From: Ascaphus truei
Lineage: Eukaryota > Chordata > Amphibia > Anura > Ascaphidae
NCBI GenBank assembly: GCA_036426205.1
Contig: CM071570.1
Span: forward strand, 137,692,356 to 137,756,355
Direction of reading: 5' to 3'
Length of the DNA stretch: 64,000 nucleotides
The notes beneath the pieces were generated by a model, which had not been told where the DNA came from, did not search any database, and saw only the letters and a list, made by a program, of their open reading frames with translations. Below are positions 42,110 through 52,735 of this stretch, one piece after another. The translations under genes and the position numbers were made by a program. Position 1 is the stretch's first letter. Each line of letters opens with the position of its first letter.

Positions 42110-42880
42110 GTGTGGCTATGGTGTATGGGTGTGGTGAATACCTGATGGTGCCCAGGAGATCTGAGTCTCTGCTGCTGGGAACCTGGGGTTCACCTGAGTG
42201 GTGCTCGGTAGGGCCTTCACCTGTACGGGATTCTAGCGTGTGGAATTCCCTTGTTACAGGACACATAAAGAATACACACTTGGTAAAGCAGAACAATTTT
42301 ACTATATGAAGCTAAATATAGTTACAGCCTACCCACCAGGCCCTGCACGGCCATACCTTCCAATACTCCCCCTCTCAATGGAGTTACCGTCCCCAAAGTA
42401 CCTAGGGGCCCTTGGCCACCCAACCAACCCGGTGTCCTCCAGGTCAATCCCCCCACCCAATGTGTGGTACAGCACTGCCCACTAATGTGGTGTTGGTGCA
42501 CGTGAGGAGTTGGGTACCTGCCGAGTGTGTCCACACCCGGGCCCCAGATGCTGTAGATGATGATGGGATCCACGGATCCTTTGCCATAACCCGCAAAGCC
42601 TCCGTCTCTACGTTGGGTGGTATCCCGCCTGGACTGTGCCACCATTGATGAGAGTCTCTATGTGAAGGGTGATCTGGTCCCAAACCACCTATGAACAGGA
42701 TGCAGCCGCTTCTGTCTGTATCCCTCACTCTGAAGCTACAAGGGCAGTGTCCCTGTACTATGGGCCTGTCCCTGCAGCAACCACAAGCTGAGGGAAGTCG
42801 GGGCCTAGCTGGGGCCTAAGCTGGGTCGCTGGCCTAGTGCAGGTGCCACAGACACAAGAGGGACTCCTCTTCCTAAAAGT
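42110..42880 (-). mobile_element. family-A copy, truncated
   Basis: In the same orientation as 57674: GGTGAATACCTG, GAGATCTGAGTCTC, GGGAACCTGGGGTTCACC, TGTACGGGATTCTAGCG, TTACAGGACACATA, GGTACCTGCCGAGTGTGTCC, GGGATCCACGGATCC. It ends with CCTGTCCCTGCAGCAACCAC and GGGGCCTAGCTGGGGCCTAAG. It is enclosed by the inverted tail fragments at 41986 and 42938. Confidence 0.75.
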
Positions 42881-42937
42881 TACTTTTATGTCTGAAGCAC
42901 TTATTCCCATGATCTGTTATTTGTATTATTTGTTATT

Positions 42938-43022
42938 TATATGATCGCCACATGTATTACTACTGTAAAGTGCTATGTACATAAATGGCGCTATATAAAT
43001 AAAGACATACATACATATACAT
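42938..43022 (+). repeat. LINE/SINE tail fragment with TACA repeats
   Basis: The plus-strand tail reads GTAAAGTGCTATGTACATAA, GGCGCTATATAAATAAAGAC, then (ATAC)n. Its inverted partner is at 41986-42078. A weaker, similar word (GTAAAGCACTATGCACG) occurs at about 43345. Confidence 0.7.
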
Positions 43023-44682
43023 GATAGTTTTGTTCTACTAGGAATACATTCAAAACACCACTTCCAGCTGTTCTTAAATTTTATTTAGGGTAATATTCCA
43101 ACCACTGCCTTTCTGTGCTGAACCTTTCTGAACCTGAGGCTGGACCAAACAAAAAGAGGACCTGAAAATATATCATGTATCACAATGTTTGCCAGACACC
43201 CAATAGCTGTTTTTCTGTTGCTCTGTCTCCACCATTGTTAGTAATGCAAAGGGTACACATGACATACTCATACATGATGATGACAAATGTCTGCTACTCT
43301 TAACTACAATATAAGGAAGGTTAACTGTACATTTTTCTTAATTGTGTAAAGCACTATGCACGTAATTAGTGCTATATGGAAATTCAAATGTATATCTGAA
43401 AATGCAAGTACTGTACTCTTGTTTGTCTACAACTAACTACTCACCCACGGATTCAAATATATTGAAATAGGTAGCATTACTACTGAAATTAGCTATTTTC
43501 CTTTGACTTGCCTTAGCTTTCTTGTTCCTCTCAGTTTTCAGGGGCTTTATCATTGTAAGATCCACTTCCTGTCCATCATGTTTATCTTTGATATCATCTC
43601 TCTCTGTTATGAAGTTGGTAACCACGAGCCAGGAGAGTAGCAATCAAACGGCCTGGATTTAGCGGGTTGTTTAGGCAGATGATCGACGCTTTCAGCAGTA
43701 GACAAAAGGCACATGCCTGCTCACTGCACACGTCAACTGTAAGCACCACAGCTTCATGCAAAGTTATCTTCCTTTGTGATAATGAACGTGCTGCTTGCCT
43801 CAACTCTGAAAGAATCTCTGGGACATAACACCTGAGTTGCCCCAAAGGCGACTCCCTAAGAGAGGCTCCCCGATATGACTTCACTGCCCCTGTCCACCAA
43901 GCCAGCGTGGAAGGGGTTAACATTATGACAAAAGCCACTTCAAAGACCACCTGGAGTTAATCAGCCCCTCCCCCCTGCATGTCTGACTGAGGTACCGTGT
44001 GCCATGCTGCTGTTTTAATTTCTACCAAAGAATCTCTGAGACATAACTCCTGAGTCACCCCAAAAGGTGTCAGCCAAATGGTGCTGCCGTTTGCTGCCGT
44101 TTCTGATGTTTGATAATGTTAGAGCTGCTCAATTGCATTTTGAAACTCACAACCGTCTCATCTCCTGTACACAATGTTGTCAACTTACCCTGTGTATAGA
44201 TTGTAAGCTCCTTGAGGCAGGGCCTCTTCTCACAACACATAGAAGAGGTTAGATATACCTGCAAACATAATTTTAATCCTATCTGTAAATGTTACCTTTG
44301 CCATAATCATATCTCTGACGGTCCATGATGGTTTGTAAACTGAATATATAACCTTTGTTCATTGAATGCAACCATTTATTATCAGAACTTTTCCTGTCTG
44401 ATTCTTCTGTAACAAAATAATTGTATTTAATTGTAGTTGTTTTAAGCTGATTGTAAAGTATTGCGACGCCCCCTTAAGTGGAGGTCTGTATTTACTTACA
44501 AAATAAATAATGATGATGATCTTCATTGTGACCTCATGGAAATGTTACTCTCTCTATCCACTACAAACTTCTCCCTCCTGGCCCACACCCGATGTAGTCA
44601 TATACCCTGGACTAGTCAAAAGTCTTGCATTATCTACGGAGTGTTGGTGGAGAACTCTGAAAACCAGTATACCAACTACCAC

Positions 44683-44683
<1 letters not shown>
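43023..44683. other. unassigned DNA; 42-bp direct repeat at 43808 and 44029
   Basis: AAGAATCTCTG(G/A)GACATAAC recurs at 43808 and 44030 with the following CCTGAGT and CACCCCAAA words, 220 bp apart. A minus-strand ORF of 118 codons (43594-43950) ends near the first repeat and is not recognisable as a protein family. A GATTGTAAGCTCCTTGAGGCAGGG phrase (44199-44222) is the kind of sequence found in L2/CR1 3' ends. Confidence 0.4.
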
Positions 44684-44735
<52 letters not shown>

Positions 44736-44957
44736 TGTTCTTGTATAGCGCTGCTAGTTTTACATAGCGCTTTACAGAGACATTTTTGCATGCCCCGTAG
44801 AGCTTACAGCTTAGAGCTATGTTTTTGGTGCCTCAAGCACAGGAAGATAAAGTGACTTGCCCAAGGTCACAAGGAGCCGACAGTAGGAATTGAAACAGGT
44901 TCTCCCGCTTCAAACACAGTGCCAGTCAGTTTCTTTCCTCACTGAGCCATTCCTCCC
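44684..44957 (-). repeat. CORE-type SINE with (AAT)n tail, minus strand
   Basis: Minus-strand order: tRNA-like head GGCTCAGTGAGG, TTTGAAGCGGGAGAACC, TTCAATTCCTACTG; CORE block TGTGACCTTGGGCAAGTCAC; AAAAACATAGCTCTAAGC; tail TGTAAAGCGCTATGTAAAAC and AGCGCTATACAAGAAC; then (TTA)n. Homologous to 1984-2229. Confidence 0.85.
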
Positions 44958-45178
44958 TAATGGCAAACACCACAGACTTACAGCCTGCAAACAATTACTA
45001 ACACTTTTATTTATACTCTCTTCAGCAGGGGACATTGAACTCAACCCAGGCCCTCCCTTCTCAACTCTGTCCCAAATCTCTGAGACTACCCCTTTCAAAT
45101 TCCAAAAAGGGCTGTCTGTCACCCATATAAATGTCCAAAGCCTGCTGCTCAAACTAGAAGCACTAAGGGCATGTTGAC
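44945..45178 (+). pseudogene. LINE ORF2 start with 2A-like motif
   Basis: The frame encodes a hydrophobic LLTLLFILSS stretch, then D-I-E-L-N-P-G-P at 45031-45054, which matches the 2A consensus D(V/I)ExNPGP exactly. A GLSVTHINVQSLLLKLEALR block follows, the start of the APE endonuclease (usual form HINVRSL). 2A-like peptides at this place are described for CR1/L2/Rex1-type LINEs. The fragment stops at about 45178. The first about 18 codons of the ORF at 44890 belong to the adjoining SINE. Confidence 0.75.
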
Positions 45179-45384
45179 TTCTGCCCAGGGACGGACTGAC
45201 TTGGGGGGCAGGGGAAAAATTGCCCCCCCCCCCCGGGCCAGTCAGATAACAAAAATGGTCTGGTAGCAGAGGAGAGAAGCTGTGTGCACACACTGTTGAT
45301 TTCTGCCACAAGGTGGCGATGTAGAGCCCAGCAGCTTCCCATCTCCCCATGTGGCTCGTTTCTGGTGTACTGCCTGTAATGGTA

Positions 45385-45445
<61 letters not shown>

Positions 45446-45454
45446 GATATATGC
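45179..45454. other. unassigned DNA with C-run and (TA)n at 45399-45442
   Basis: A C-run at 45224-45235 and a TG/TA microsatellite. Nothing else recognised. Confidence 0.5.
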
Positions 45455-45645
45455 TTCACTCACAGATAACATTCCAATGCCTTGTTTCTAAGAAAGTTTT
45501 GTTGGCTGAATCAATTGTAACAACGCCCGAAGAAGAGATCAGTCTCGAAAGCTCGCACAAATAAAAGCATTTCGTTAGCCACAGAACGGTATCGACTATT
45601 TGTTTTTGATTATTACGCTTGGCTAGCACGGTACAGATATATATA
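45455..45645 (+). mobile_element. PLE end fragment (second PLE family)
   Basis: It carries the hammerhead-like motif and the tail CACAAATAAAAGCATTTCG, TTAGCCACAGAACGGTATCG, GATTATTACGCTTGGC, CACGGTAC. The same tail occurs on the minus strand at 47203-47250 and on the plus strand at 48070-48133, where it is linked to a GIY-YIG coding region of a PLE. Confidence 0.7.
45524..45556 (+). ncRNA. hammerhead-like motif (AGCT variant)
   Basis: Core CCGAAGA (one change from CUGANGA), stem II GAGA/UCUC with a UCAG loop, GAA, then the palindrome AGCU and C at the cleavage position. Stem I is only about 2 bp. The stem III palindrome differs from ACGCGU but keeps self-complementarity. Confidence 0.5.
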
Positions 45646-45661
45646 CATATAAAAAATTATA

Positions 45662-45699
45662 TGCTAGATAAAGGATCGGGAGGTCCGAAACGTCGCTCC
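45662..45699 (+). ncRNA. hammerhead-like motif (ACGT variant)
   Basis: A degenerate core (TAGATAA), stem II GGAUC/GGUCC (5 bp), GAA, then ACGU and C. It is followed by a PLE-tail-like stretch to about 45770 (CTGATACATTAAACCTG). Confidence 0.4.
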
Positions 45700-45799
45700 C
45701 CCATTCTTGTACTGACCATTTATGCTTGCCTGATACATTAAACCTGATTTATATGTAACAGAGAGTTCTACAGAATTCTATGACTTTTATACATGGAGC

Positions 45800-46260
45800 G
45801 TGGTGATGCATACCTGCTGGCTCACAGTAGGTCTGAGTCTCCCGCATGGTGGTAGGGGATATCAGAACAGGCTTCTGGGGCATAAACTGATTCGTACTCA
45901 CGGTGACAGTGCCTCCATTTCGTGCAGTCCACAGGGATGAGGGGAGAAATCTCTGCAGGAGAACTTATTTACTCTTCTCCCTGATAGATTTCAGGCAAGA
46001 AGGTATGGTGAAACAGTAACACAGTCCTTGCTCTTACCCTACCCCCTGGTGGAATAGGAGGAATAGTCTCCAGCCGCTCCCCTGAGGGAGCGTCCACAGA
46101 TTGACAGAGCCCTGCCAACTGGGTTGGGTAGACTGGCCTCTCTCAAAGGTAGAGGCTAACTCAACTAAATCAGGAAGTGCAGGCAAAGCAAGAACCAGCC
46201 CCGTGCCCCTGATTGGACACAACACCTTCTCTATGACTCACTGAGGCTGCATAGAAGTGG
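45800..46260 (-). mobile_element. family-A relative, diverged
   Basis: GGTGATGCATACCTGCTGG, CACAGTAGGTCTGAGTCTCC and GTGCCTCCATTTCGTGCAG follow the family-A order of the 57674 orientation, but the body differs. The right edge is not defined. Confidence 0.45.
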
Positions 46261-46264
46261 GGAA

Positions 46265-46464
46265 AACCCATGATTACTCCTGGCTGACAGCTTTTACTTG
46301 GGCTTATGCCAGGAGGAGGGCAGACTGGTAGCCCCAAACCAGCCAGGGCTACATGAGAAAGAAAGAAAGAAAGCGCCCCGCTCCTAGTGTAAAACCAATG
46401 GGGTGGTTTTATTTTCTGAACATATATAAAATGCGCACTCACAAACATCTGTTCATAGCAGTCA
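46265..46464. other. unassigned DNA with short (GAAA)n
   Basis: AGAAAGAAAGAAAGAAAG lies at 46356-46373. Nothing else recognised. Confidence 0.4.
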
Positions 46465-47175
46465 GTAGCTCTGAAACTAGGCCTAGTATATCCCCCCTTA
46501 GGCCCCAGCTAAGCCCTGACTCTCAGTAGCTTGTAGTTGCTGCAGGGAAGGCCCCTTAGATAGGGACGCTTCCCCATTGTACTGTCTAGTGTCAGGGACA
46601 CAGTGAGAACACTGCACGGTGATTGCGCCTGTGGTCTGGGACCAGACCATCTCAGTGTAAGAGACTCTGTATGGTGATATTATCCATGCCGGAATTCACC
46701 CCACGTGGAGGCGGACTCCATCGCGGATGACGACAACGTTGGATCAGACGGATCCCCTTTGTTAATCTGCCTTACCTGTGTGCTGGAGCCCTAGGCAGGT
46801 ACCCAACTAAGTGCATCAACACTTCAAGGGATAGCACTATCTCCAACACTTTTGGGTGGGTCTTGACATTGGGGGAAAAGGACATCAGTGTATTGTTGCT
46901 AAGCACCCTAAGTACTTTGAGGACACCTACTGATGGTACTGGGCTGGGCCTATTATACTGTGTGGTACAGGGTACAGTTATTGTGTGTTCAGTAAAGGTT
47001 GTTATTATATACTTGAGTGTGTGTGTTATGGGTATTGTTCCTGTATTGCAGGTGGAGGCGCTGCACCAAGACAAACCAGAATCACCCCAGGCTCCCAGTG
47101 GTGGAGGCTCAGCCCTCCTGGTTGCCAACAGGTAATAGCAGCATTGGTAGTTCCTTCCCTGGTACAGGGGAACAA
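46465..47175 (+). mobile_element. family-A copy, 5' part missing
   Basis: TTAGGCCCCAGCTAAGCC, AGTAGCTTGTAGTTGCTGCA, TTAGATAGGGACGC, GGTGGAGGCGCTGCACC and CACCCCAGGCTCCCAGTGG follow the 34922 copy in the same orientation. The last about 60 bp (to GGACTACA) differ from the 34922 terminus, so this is another subfamily. Confidence 0.65.
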
Positions 47176-47244
47176 GGACTACATTTATATATATATCAAA
47201 AATGAATAGACAATACCGTTCTGTGGCTAACAAAATGCTTTTAT

Positions 47245-47284
47245 TTGTGCGAGCATTCGAGATACACTAATCTCTTCTTCCGGA
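47245..47284 (-). ncRNA. hammerhead-like remnant
   Basis: On the minus strand: CGGAAGA (one change from CUGANGA), stem II GAGAU/AUCUC, GAA, then TGCT where the 45524 copy has AGCT. The palindrome is broken by one substitution. Confidence 0.4.
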
Positions 47285-47729
47285 GATGGTACATTGAATA
47301 AAGCAGCCAAGGTAAAACGTAAAAACAGTGAATATATGGTAGGAATGTTGTCTGTGACTGAAACCTAACAACCCCCCTGTGTAGTATGCGATTTATGACT
47401 TGAGGTGTTAAATAGTCCCTGAATGTTAGTGATGTAAGAGTGTGTAAGTATGTAAATATAAATTGGTAAAGAGCCCACAGTGTATACAGCGCTTTACAAA
47501 AGATGTGTATGGAGCTGGAGTGTATATCAATGGTGTGGGTAGGTGTGGAAATGTAAGAGGCTGTAGCATTACTTAAAGTGTGAGTAGATACTATGTGGTC
47601 CCTATTGGTATATAGTGATGGAATTGCATAGAGTATTTGTATGTGTAAGAGACAGCTGTGTGCGCATATATATAGTGCAGTATGTATGGACATGGCCTTA
47701 AGCACTCATGGGAAGAGAGTTCTCTCATG

Positions 47730-48085
47730 TCAGTAGTGACTCATAAAACTTCGGTCTTGGTTTAGGACATCGCTAAGTGTCCCAAACAGTTGCATACATT
47801 TGTATTCATGCAACAGTCTCTCTTTCGGTGTTCTAAGATTACCTTTGAGTATGGCCACCTTCTGATCGTTCATCTTGTGGCCAGAGTCAGAGAAATGTTC
47901 ACCAATAGGACTGTCTCTTGTTCCGCGAGTGATGCTGTGGCGATGCAGATTCATTCTCTGTTTAGCCTCTGTCCCGTCTCACCTATGTAGTAGCAGCCCC
48001 CTGGGCATTTCATGCACATGATGAGGTACACGACATTGCTGGAGGAACAGGTGAACCTTCCTCTGATTTTGTTACAGAACGGTAT
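47730..48085 (-). pseudogene. PLE GIY-YIG endonuclease fragment
   Basis: The minus-strand reading begins near 48050 with SSSNVVYLIMCMKCPGG and CYYIGETGQRLN (the GIY-YIG core as V-V-Y...Y-I-G). A frameshift at about 47955 leads to the ORF that starts MNLHRHSITRGTRDSP. It continues with GEHFSDSGHKMNDQKVAIL and ERLLHEYKCMQLF, and ends SFMSHY with the stop at 47730-47732. E of the LHEYKCMQ block and the H-F-S-x-x-G-H segment are usual in Penelope/Neptune-type enzymes. The 154-codon ORF at 47241-47705 downstream is its 3' UTR. Confidence 0.85.
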
Positions 48086-48147
48086 CGTCTATTCATTTTT
48101 GATTATTAAAGCTCGGCTAACACGGTACCGATATCTCTCTCTCTCTC

Positions 48148-48149
<2 letters not shown>

Positions 48150-48198
<49 letters not shown>

Positions 48199-48202
48199 AA
48201 TG
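48150..48202. repeat. (CT)n/(TA)n microsatellite
   Basis: CTCTCTCT followed by TA repeats. Confidence 0.95.
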
Positions 48203-49022
48203 TGTAACGGATTTTCTGGCCTAGCCTGACCCACCCAATCTCACATTGGCCCCTGTGGTCTAACCAGTCCCCATTACAGTGTAGTGTCTGGTGGTGCACC
48301 TGTTGGCAACAGGACTCCTGAGTCTCCCGCATGATGTTGTGTGGGGATTGCCAACCCAGACAGGCAGCTGAGGTAGTGTGCTTGAGTCCTACCTATATCC
48401 AGTGCAGCGCCTGCACCTCATCAGGATCCCAGCGTCCGCTTGTGGATGGTCCTGGTGAGGAACTCCTCTGTGGTGCACCCCTCTGTGTAATCACTCCACA
48501 CTTACACACGAGGGTATGGTTTAACAAGAGCATCTTTATTGACTTGCGGCGGGCCAGCTGCCCCTCACAGTGGGTGTACTTAGCCTCTCATGTTCACCGC
48601 ACTTCCCTTTGAAAGGTGTCCTTTCCCAAATAGGGAATCCACCAATCTCCCCTTAGGGAGATAGTCCCTGTGCCAGGTCCCTGGTCACAGTCTTATAAGC
48701 TGTCTCCTCCCAAGCCTGCACTCAGACTTGCTCCTTGTCTCATAGTCTCTTACATAACCTTCCAACAGCTTAGCAACAACTCTGAACAACCTTCTCACTG
48801 CTAACTTTTGGCAGTGCTGTGCCTTATGTATCCTCTGGGGCTGGCACAACTCTGACATCACTAATCATGGATTCAGAGCATGTGACCACTCCCATCCATA
48901 CATAGGGCACCTCACCAGGGTGTGAGGGCAAACCTCCATAATTACTGCTGGCATGCCCATAACTTACCAGGCCTTACTGTCAGCAGGAGAGATGACTGTA
49001 TCCATTTTACAGCATGGTTACA
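48203..49022 (-). mobile_element. family-A-related element, 820 bp, TG...CA ends
   Basis: It begins TGTAACGGATTTTCTGGCC and ends CAGCATGGTTACA; TGTAAC/GTTACA is a 6-bp inverted terminus. Internally GTGGTGCACCTGTTGGCAAC, GGACTCCTGAGTCTCCCGC and GCAGCGCCTGCACCT keep the family-A order, with a shorter and different body. It sits between two TA tracts. No coding capacity. Confidence 0.6.
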
Positions 49023-49229
49023 TATATATATATATATAACATCTGGTGTGTGCTTATTGTGTGTTGTATGTGTGTGAAGTGTTCTCATTGTATAGTAAAT
49101 GGCGGGCATGTATCTGGTGTGCGTGTCTGTGTATGGTGGGTGTTGGGTATGTGTAGTGTGCGTCTGTATATGGGCCGCCCGATTCTTGGGCTGGTTGGTT
49201 GGTCTTGTCCCCTGGGCTAAAAATTGCCA
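49023..49229. other. TA/TG-rich unassigned DNA
   Basis: TG-rich low-complexity sequence. The ORFs here are not credible. Confidence 0.5.
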
Positions 49230-50683
49230 GCCAGTACTTGCTTCTGCATACGTAAGCCTAGAGCTATCATGCTCACTGAAACTATCAAGGATCTTAATAA
49301 CTACAGATGCCTGTGGAAGACATGCACAAGGCCAACAAGACTAGCAAACGTCCAATATTACTCTGACAATATTCACTAAAATACATAAAATCCAGCAAAC
49401 ATTTAATATCAAAAAGGAGGATTCTGCTGTACTCTGACAAATCCCACTTACATAGCAAACACATTCAATGAATACTTTGTGGGCTGTGCTACTTCCCTAC
49501 TATCAAAGCGCAACCTGAACTACAATCATGAAGTTCAACCTGGGAGAACCCCTATAGCCCCACCCTCTCCCAACAATGCTTATAATTTGTCCCAGTATCT
49601 GAAGAGATTACACAAGCCCTCTTCAAATTAAAACTAAGCAGCCAATGTGGACCAGACCTACTGCAATCAAAGTTTCTATGACTTAGTGTCCCAGCCTTTG
49701 CCATACCACTTGCCTCCCTAATCATCTCTATTTTGCCTACATGCCATATTCCAAAGACATGGAAAACTGCCAGAGTGGTCACAATCTTCAACAGTGGGAC
49801 AGGACAAAAACACTGTCTCCAACTACAGACCAACCTATCTTCTCCCAATACTATCCAAAGTCATGGAAAAATGTTTCCACTCCCAATTAAGCGATTACTA
49901 TAACAAGACAAATTTTTGTAGCTAACTCCAATCTGGCTTTGGCCCCAAAACACTCCACAGTAACTACCCTCTTAAAAGTTTGCAATGAGATCCAGTGTGG
50001 AATGGAACTGGGACAACGTACTGGTGCAATATTCCTAGATTTTACAAAGGCTTTTGATACTGTTGATCATGTTATCTTGTTAAACAAGCTCCAGTCCTCT
50101 GGAATAAGGGAACATGCTTGAAACTGGTTGTATTCCTACCTAATGCGTAGCTCCCAATATGTGTCTTTCTTGGACTCTAACTCCAACCCCTGCAAGGCTC
50201 TGTTCTGGGGCCCCTACTCTTTTCAGTCTTCATTAATGATCTAGCTACAGCTTGTAAGGGAGCTTCAATACACATGTATGCGGATGACACAATCTTGTAT
50301 GCACACAGCCCTAGCATCTCCGACCTTGGACACATACTTCAATCTGATTTTTCAAGACTTGTAGAATGGATTTCCTAAAACAAACAGTTTTTAAACAATG
50401 ACAAAACTGTAATGATGGTATTTAGGACTAAGGCTACATTTCTAAACCTACCAATGACAGAGCTACAGATCAGAGCCAAGTCTAATACCATCCTAGCCCA
50501 TGTCACTTGTTTTAAATATCTGAGCATACGTATGTTTTAACTCCCAATTCCATAATATTTGGGTTGCTTTATAGGAACACATCCTCTGTAAGCCTGCTGG
50601 TTAGAAAGTGCATCCGCCTATCTGAACAAGCTCCTCACCTCTACAACACGCTGCACTTATCACCTGAGATCTGACTCCAAAAG
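49230..50683 (+). mobile_element. LINE (same family as 21065), left part before the PLE
   Basis: RT blocks in pieces: an NEYFVGCATSLL-like start at 49450-49500, QALFKLKLSSQCGPDLLQ at 49610-49670, LKVCNEIQCGMELGQRTGAI, then FLDFTKAFDTVDH near 50030-50075, and the YADDT box at about 50278-50292. Many stops and small deletions, including one that removes the DITCGVPQ codons (50190). The last 535 bp (50149-50683) are repeated at 52724-53256. Confidence 0.85.
49939..50121 (+). pseudogene. LINE reverse transcriptase fragment
   Basis: An open segment of 60 codons covers KHSTVTTLLKVCNEIQCGM and FLDFTKAFDTVDHVILLNKLQ, matching residues 29-77 of the 21645 copy. Upstream and downstream frames are broken. 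Confidence 0.8.
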
Positions 50684-50698
50684 AAAAAATTCCTTGCT

Positions 50699-51277
50699 CC
50701 AAAACCACCCGTTGTTTTTAAAAAAGCACAGACTTTAAAAACCATCCTTGCCCCTAGTCTATTAAAGGGAACAGACAAACAACCCAAGAGAGACCTAAGG
50801 GATCAATTGGGAGTGGTGGGAAATCACAGATGCGCTAAGTGCAAGATTTGCCCAAAAATGCTAACATGCAAGACTTTTAAATCTCACGTTACAGGGACAA
50901 ACTATAAAATGTCAAATTTTATCGATTGTCTGTCCACGTATGTAGTGTACATACTGCAGTGCAGTTGTGGACTGCAGTACGTGGGCAGGACAAAGCGAAA
51001 TTTGAAACTACGCATTATGGAGCACTTACGCAACATCACTAATATCCCAAAACTAGAAGTGACCTCCAAACCTCTTACTCATCTTTTGACCCATTTCAAA
51101 GATGTGCACAACTGTAGTACAGTGGGTGTACAATATATGGGAATTGAGATAATAATGAGCAATGTGAGGGCAGGAGATAGAGATCTACAACTTGCCAAAT
51201 TTTGGATCTTTACTCTCCAGTCCAAATACCCAGGAGGTCTCAATGATTATATTGAACTCACACCCTTTTTGAGATAA
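50699..51277 (+). pseudogene. PLE linker and GIY-YIG endonuclease
   Basis: One frame is open for about 190 codons: PPVVFKKAQTLKTILAPSLL, then a Cys cluster C-A-K-C-K-I-C, a second CLSTYVVYILQC block with VVYIL at about 50942-50956, and LQYVGRTKRNLKLRIMEHLR with the YVG and the R...EH residues. A C-terminal WIFTLQSKYPGGLNDYIELTPFL block precedes the stop at 51275-51277. This is the only uninterrupted endonuclease of the window, although the RT domain is absent, so it could not move on its own. Confidence 0.88.
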
Positions 51278-51339
51278 ATGGATATTAGGGGTTGCAACAA
51301 GACCAATGAGGTTTTTATCCATATCTATGGTTATTGGTT

Positions 51340-51820
51340 TCCATTTCCCTTTCTGTACCCCCGCCCCCCCCCCTCTTCCCAATTTTCTTCTCTGTCCCCC
51401 GTCTCTTTCTCCCCCACCCTCTTTTCCCTCCCCCCACCTCCCTACCCTCCCCTTTTTTAATAAACCCCTTTCCCCCCCTCCCACCCCCCCTTTCATTTCC
51501 CCTTCCCTTTCCTCTGTACCTTTCCCCCCCCTCCCCCTTTCTCAACCCCTCCCCTCTTCCCCTTCCCCTCTCTGCCTACCTCCCCCATTTTCCCCCCTTT
51601 TCCCCCGCCCCTCCCTCTCCTTCTCCCCCCCCCCCCTTTTTCCTCTCCCACCCCTTCCCCCCCTTCCTACCTCTTCCCTTTCCCTTCCCCTTTCCCCCCC
51701 TTTCTTTTCCTTCCCCCTGGCTTTCCCTCCTCCCTCCCCGTTTCCCTCCCCTCCTCCTTTTTCTTCTTCTTGCTCTTCTCTCTTCTTTCTTCTTTTCCTT
51801 CTTTTTTCTTACTTTTTCTC
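51340..51820. repeat. polypyrimidine tract (PLE 3' UTR)
   Basis: Nearly pure C/T for about 450 bp. ORFs of 200 and 179 codons (Pro/Leu/Phe/Ser only) are low-complexity artefacts. Confidence 0.9.
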
Positions 51821-52166
51821 ACTCCAATTCAATGTATTTTTATGTATTTATTGTATGGACCATTGTGATTTAAGTGTGATCTTGCAATATTATTGTACTA
51901 TTGCATGATCAATTATGGGTTCATCACCTACATGGGTGGCTTTTAACAGTAATTTTAATTATTAATTATTTCAATATTGCTAATTAAGATCTAATTCGCT
52001 TATATTAGTATAAAGGTATAATGCATATTATTTGCAATCACCATACCTTTCCAGATTAGCTAGTACATTGCATTTACTATGCATGTTATCTCTATTGGCT
52101 AATCCACTACCCTATTGGGATCTCAGTATGACTGTATAAAAGGCCCCCACGTAGGTGTCCAAAATA

Positions 52167-52208
52167 TAGCCTGATGAAGCACAACACCGTGTGAAACGCG
52201 TTGCGACA
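52167..52208 (+). ncRNA. hammerhead ribozyme motif, full core
   Basis: Core CTGATGA is perfect. Stem II GCAC/GUGU closes a 6-nt loop, followed by GAA, the intact palindrome ACGCGT and T at the cleavage position. Stem I has about two pairs directly next to the core (GC/GC). This is the most complete core among the plus-strand copies and fits the dimeric hammerheads reported in Penelope-like elements. Confidence 0.68.
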
Positions 52209-52735
52209 GCCCTACAGTGTTATTGGAAATCAGCCTACTGGTGTACCAAGCCTCAGCAGTCCCACTAACAACTAGAGACTCTTCGGCACGCCGGAGTAAG
52301 TTTCTCTGGGAAACCGGCGTTTGAGGCGGGCTACCATCCACGGGTCCTGCGAGAAGTCGCAACCCGGAAGGAAGAACAACGTGGTGCCGAGCCAGGCAGC
52401 CCCAGCGCGCGGGTCTATCTCGTAAGCCTCAGCACCATCTTTCTGTGCCCAGGACACCACCAGGACTGTTGCCTCTGCACTACTCTACTGGATATACTTA
52501 CCCTTATATGTAAGTTTTTATTGTTGTTATCACTTTGTTTTTATTAAATCTTGACCCTCGGTGCGCTTTTGTGTTTCATTTTCTGCTGTTGCCCGGCGTT
52601 TGGAGTCATCCTGCGACGGGACCTGTGGAGGAGGGGTGCCTTCACATCGCATCAGCTGCAAGAGGGAAGAGTTGATCTACTCCAAGATCCTGTTAGGAAG
52701 CAAGAGCGCGGTTTGACTTTATCAGCTCCCAATAT

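Larger units (their letters stand above)
47198..48135 (-). mobile_element. PLE fragment, minus strand, with inverted end copy
   Basis: The minus strand holds, from 48085 down, the GIY-YIG endonuclease, a 3' UTR and the PLE tail ending near 47203. Immediately upstream of the coding part, 48070-48133 is the same tail in the opposite (plus) orientation. The fragment is thus bounded by inverted copies of its own end, the arrangement described for truncated PLE insertions. Confidence 0.8.
50684..52723 (+). mobile_element. PLE fragment with GIY-YIG and hammerhead
   Basis: It starts abruptly after the LINE at about 50684 and carries the end of the PLE coding region to 51277, a pyrimidine-rich 3' UTR, a hammerhead motif at 52167-52208 and a further 500 bp of end sequence to about 52723. 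It is flanked on both sides by a copy of the same 535-bp LINE segment. A PLE 3' UTR of C/T-rich type and an end with GGTGCGCTTTTGTG (52560-52573) are typical of the larger PLEs. Confidence 0.82.

Noticed and set aside
47241..47705. 154-codon minus-strand ORF with Thr/His/Ser-rich sequence
   Set aside because: It lies downstream of the PLE stop codon and is its 3' UTR.
51185..51908. Pro/Phe/Leu-rich ORFs of 200 and 179 codons
   Set aside because: Polypyrimidine 3' UTR of a PLE; low complexity, no domain.
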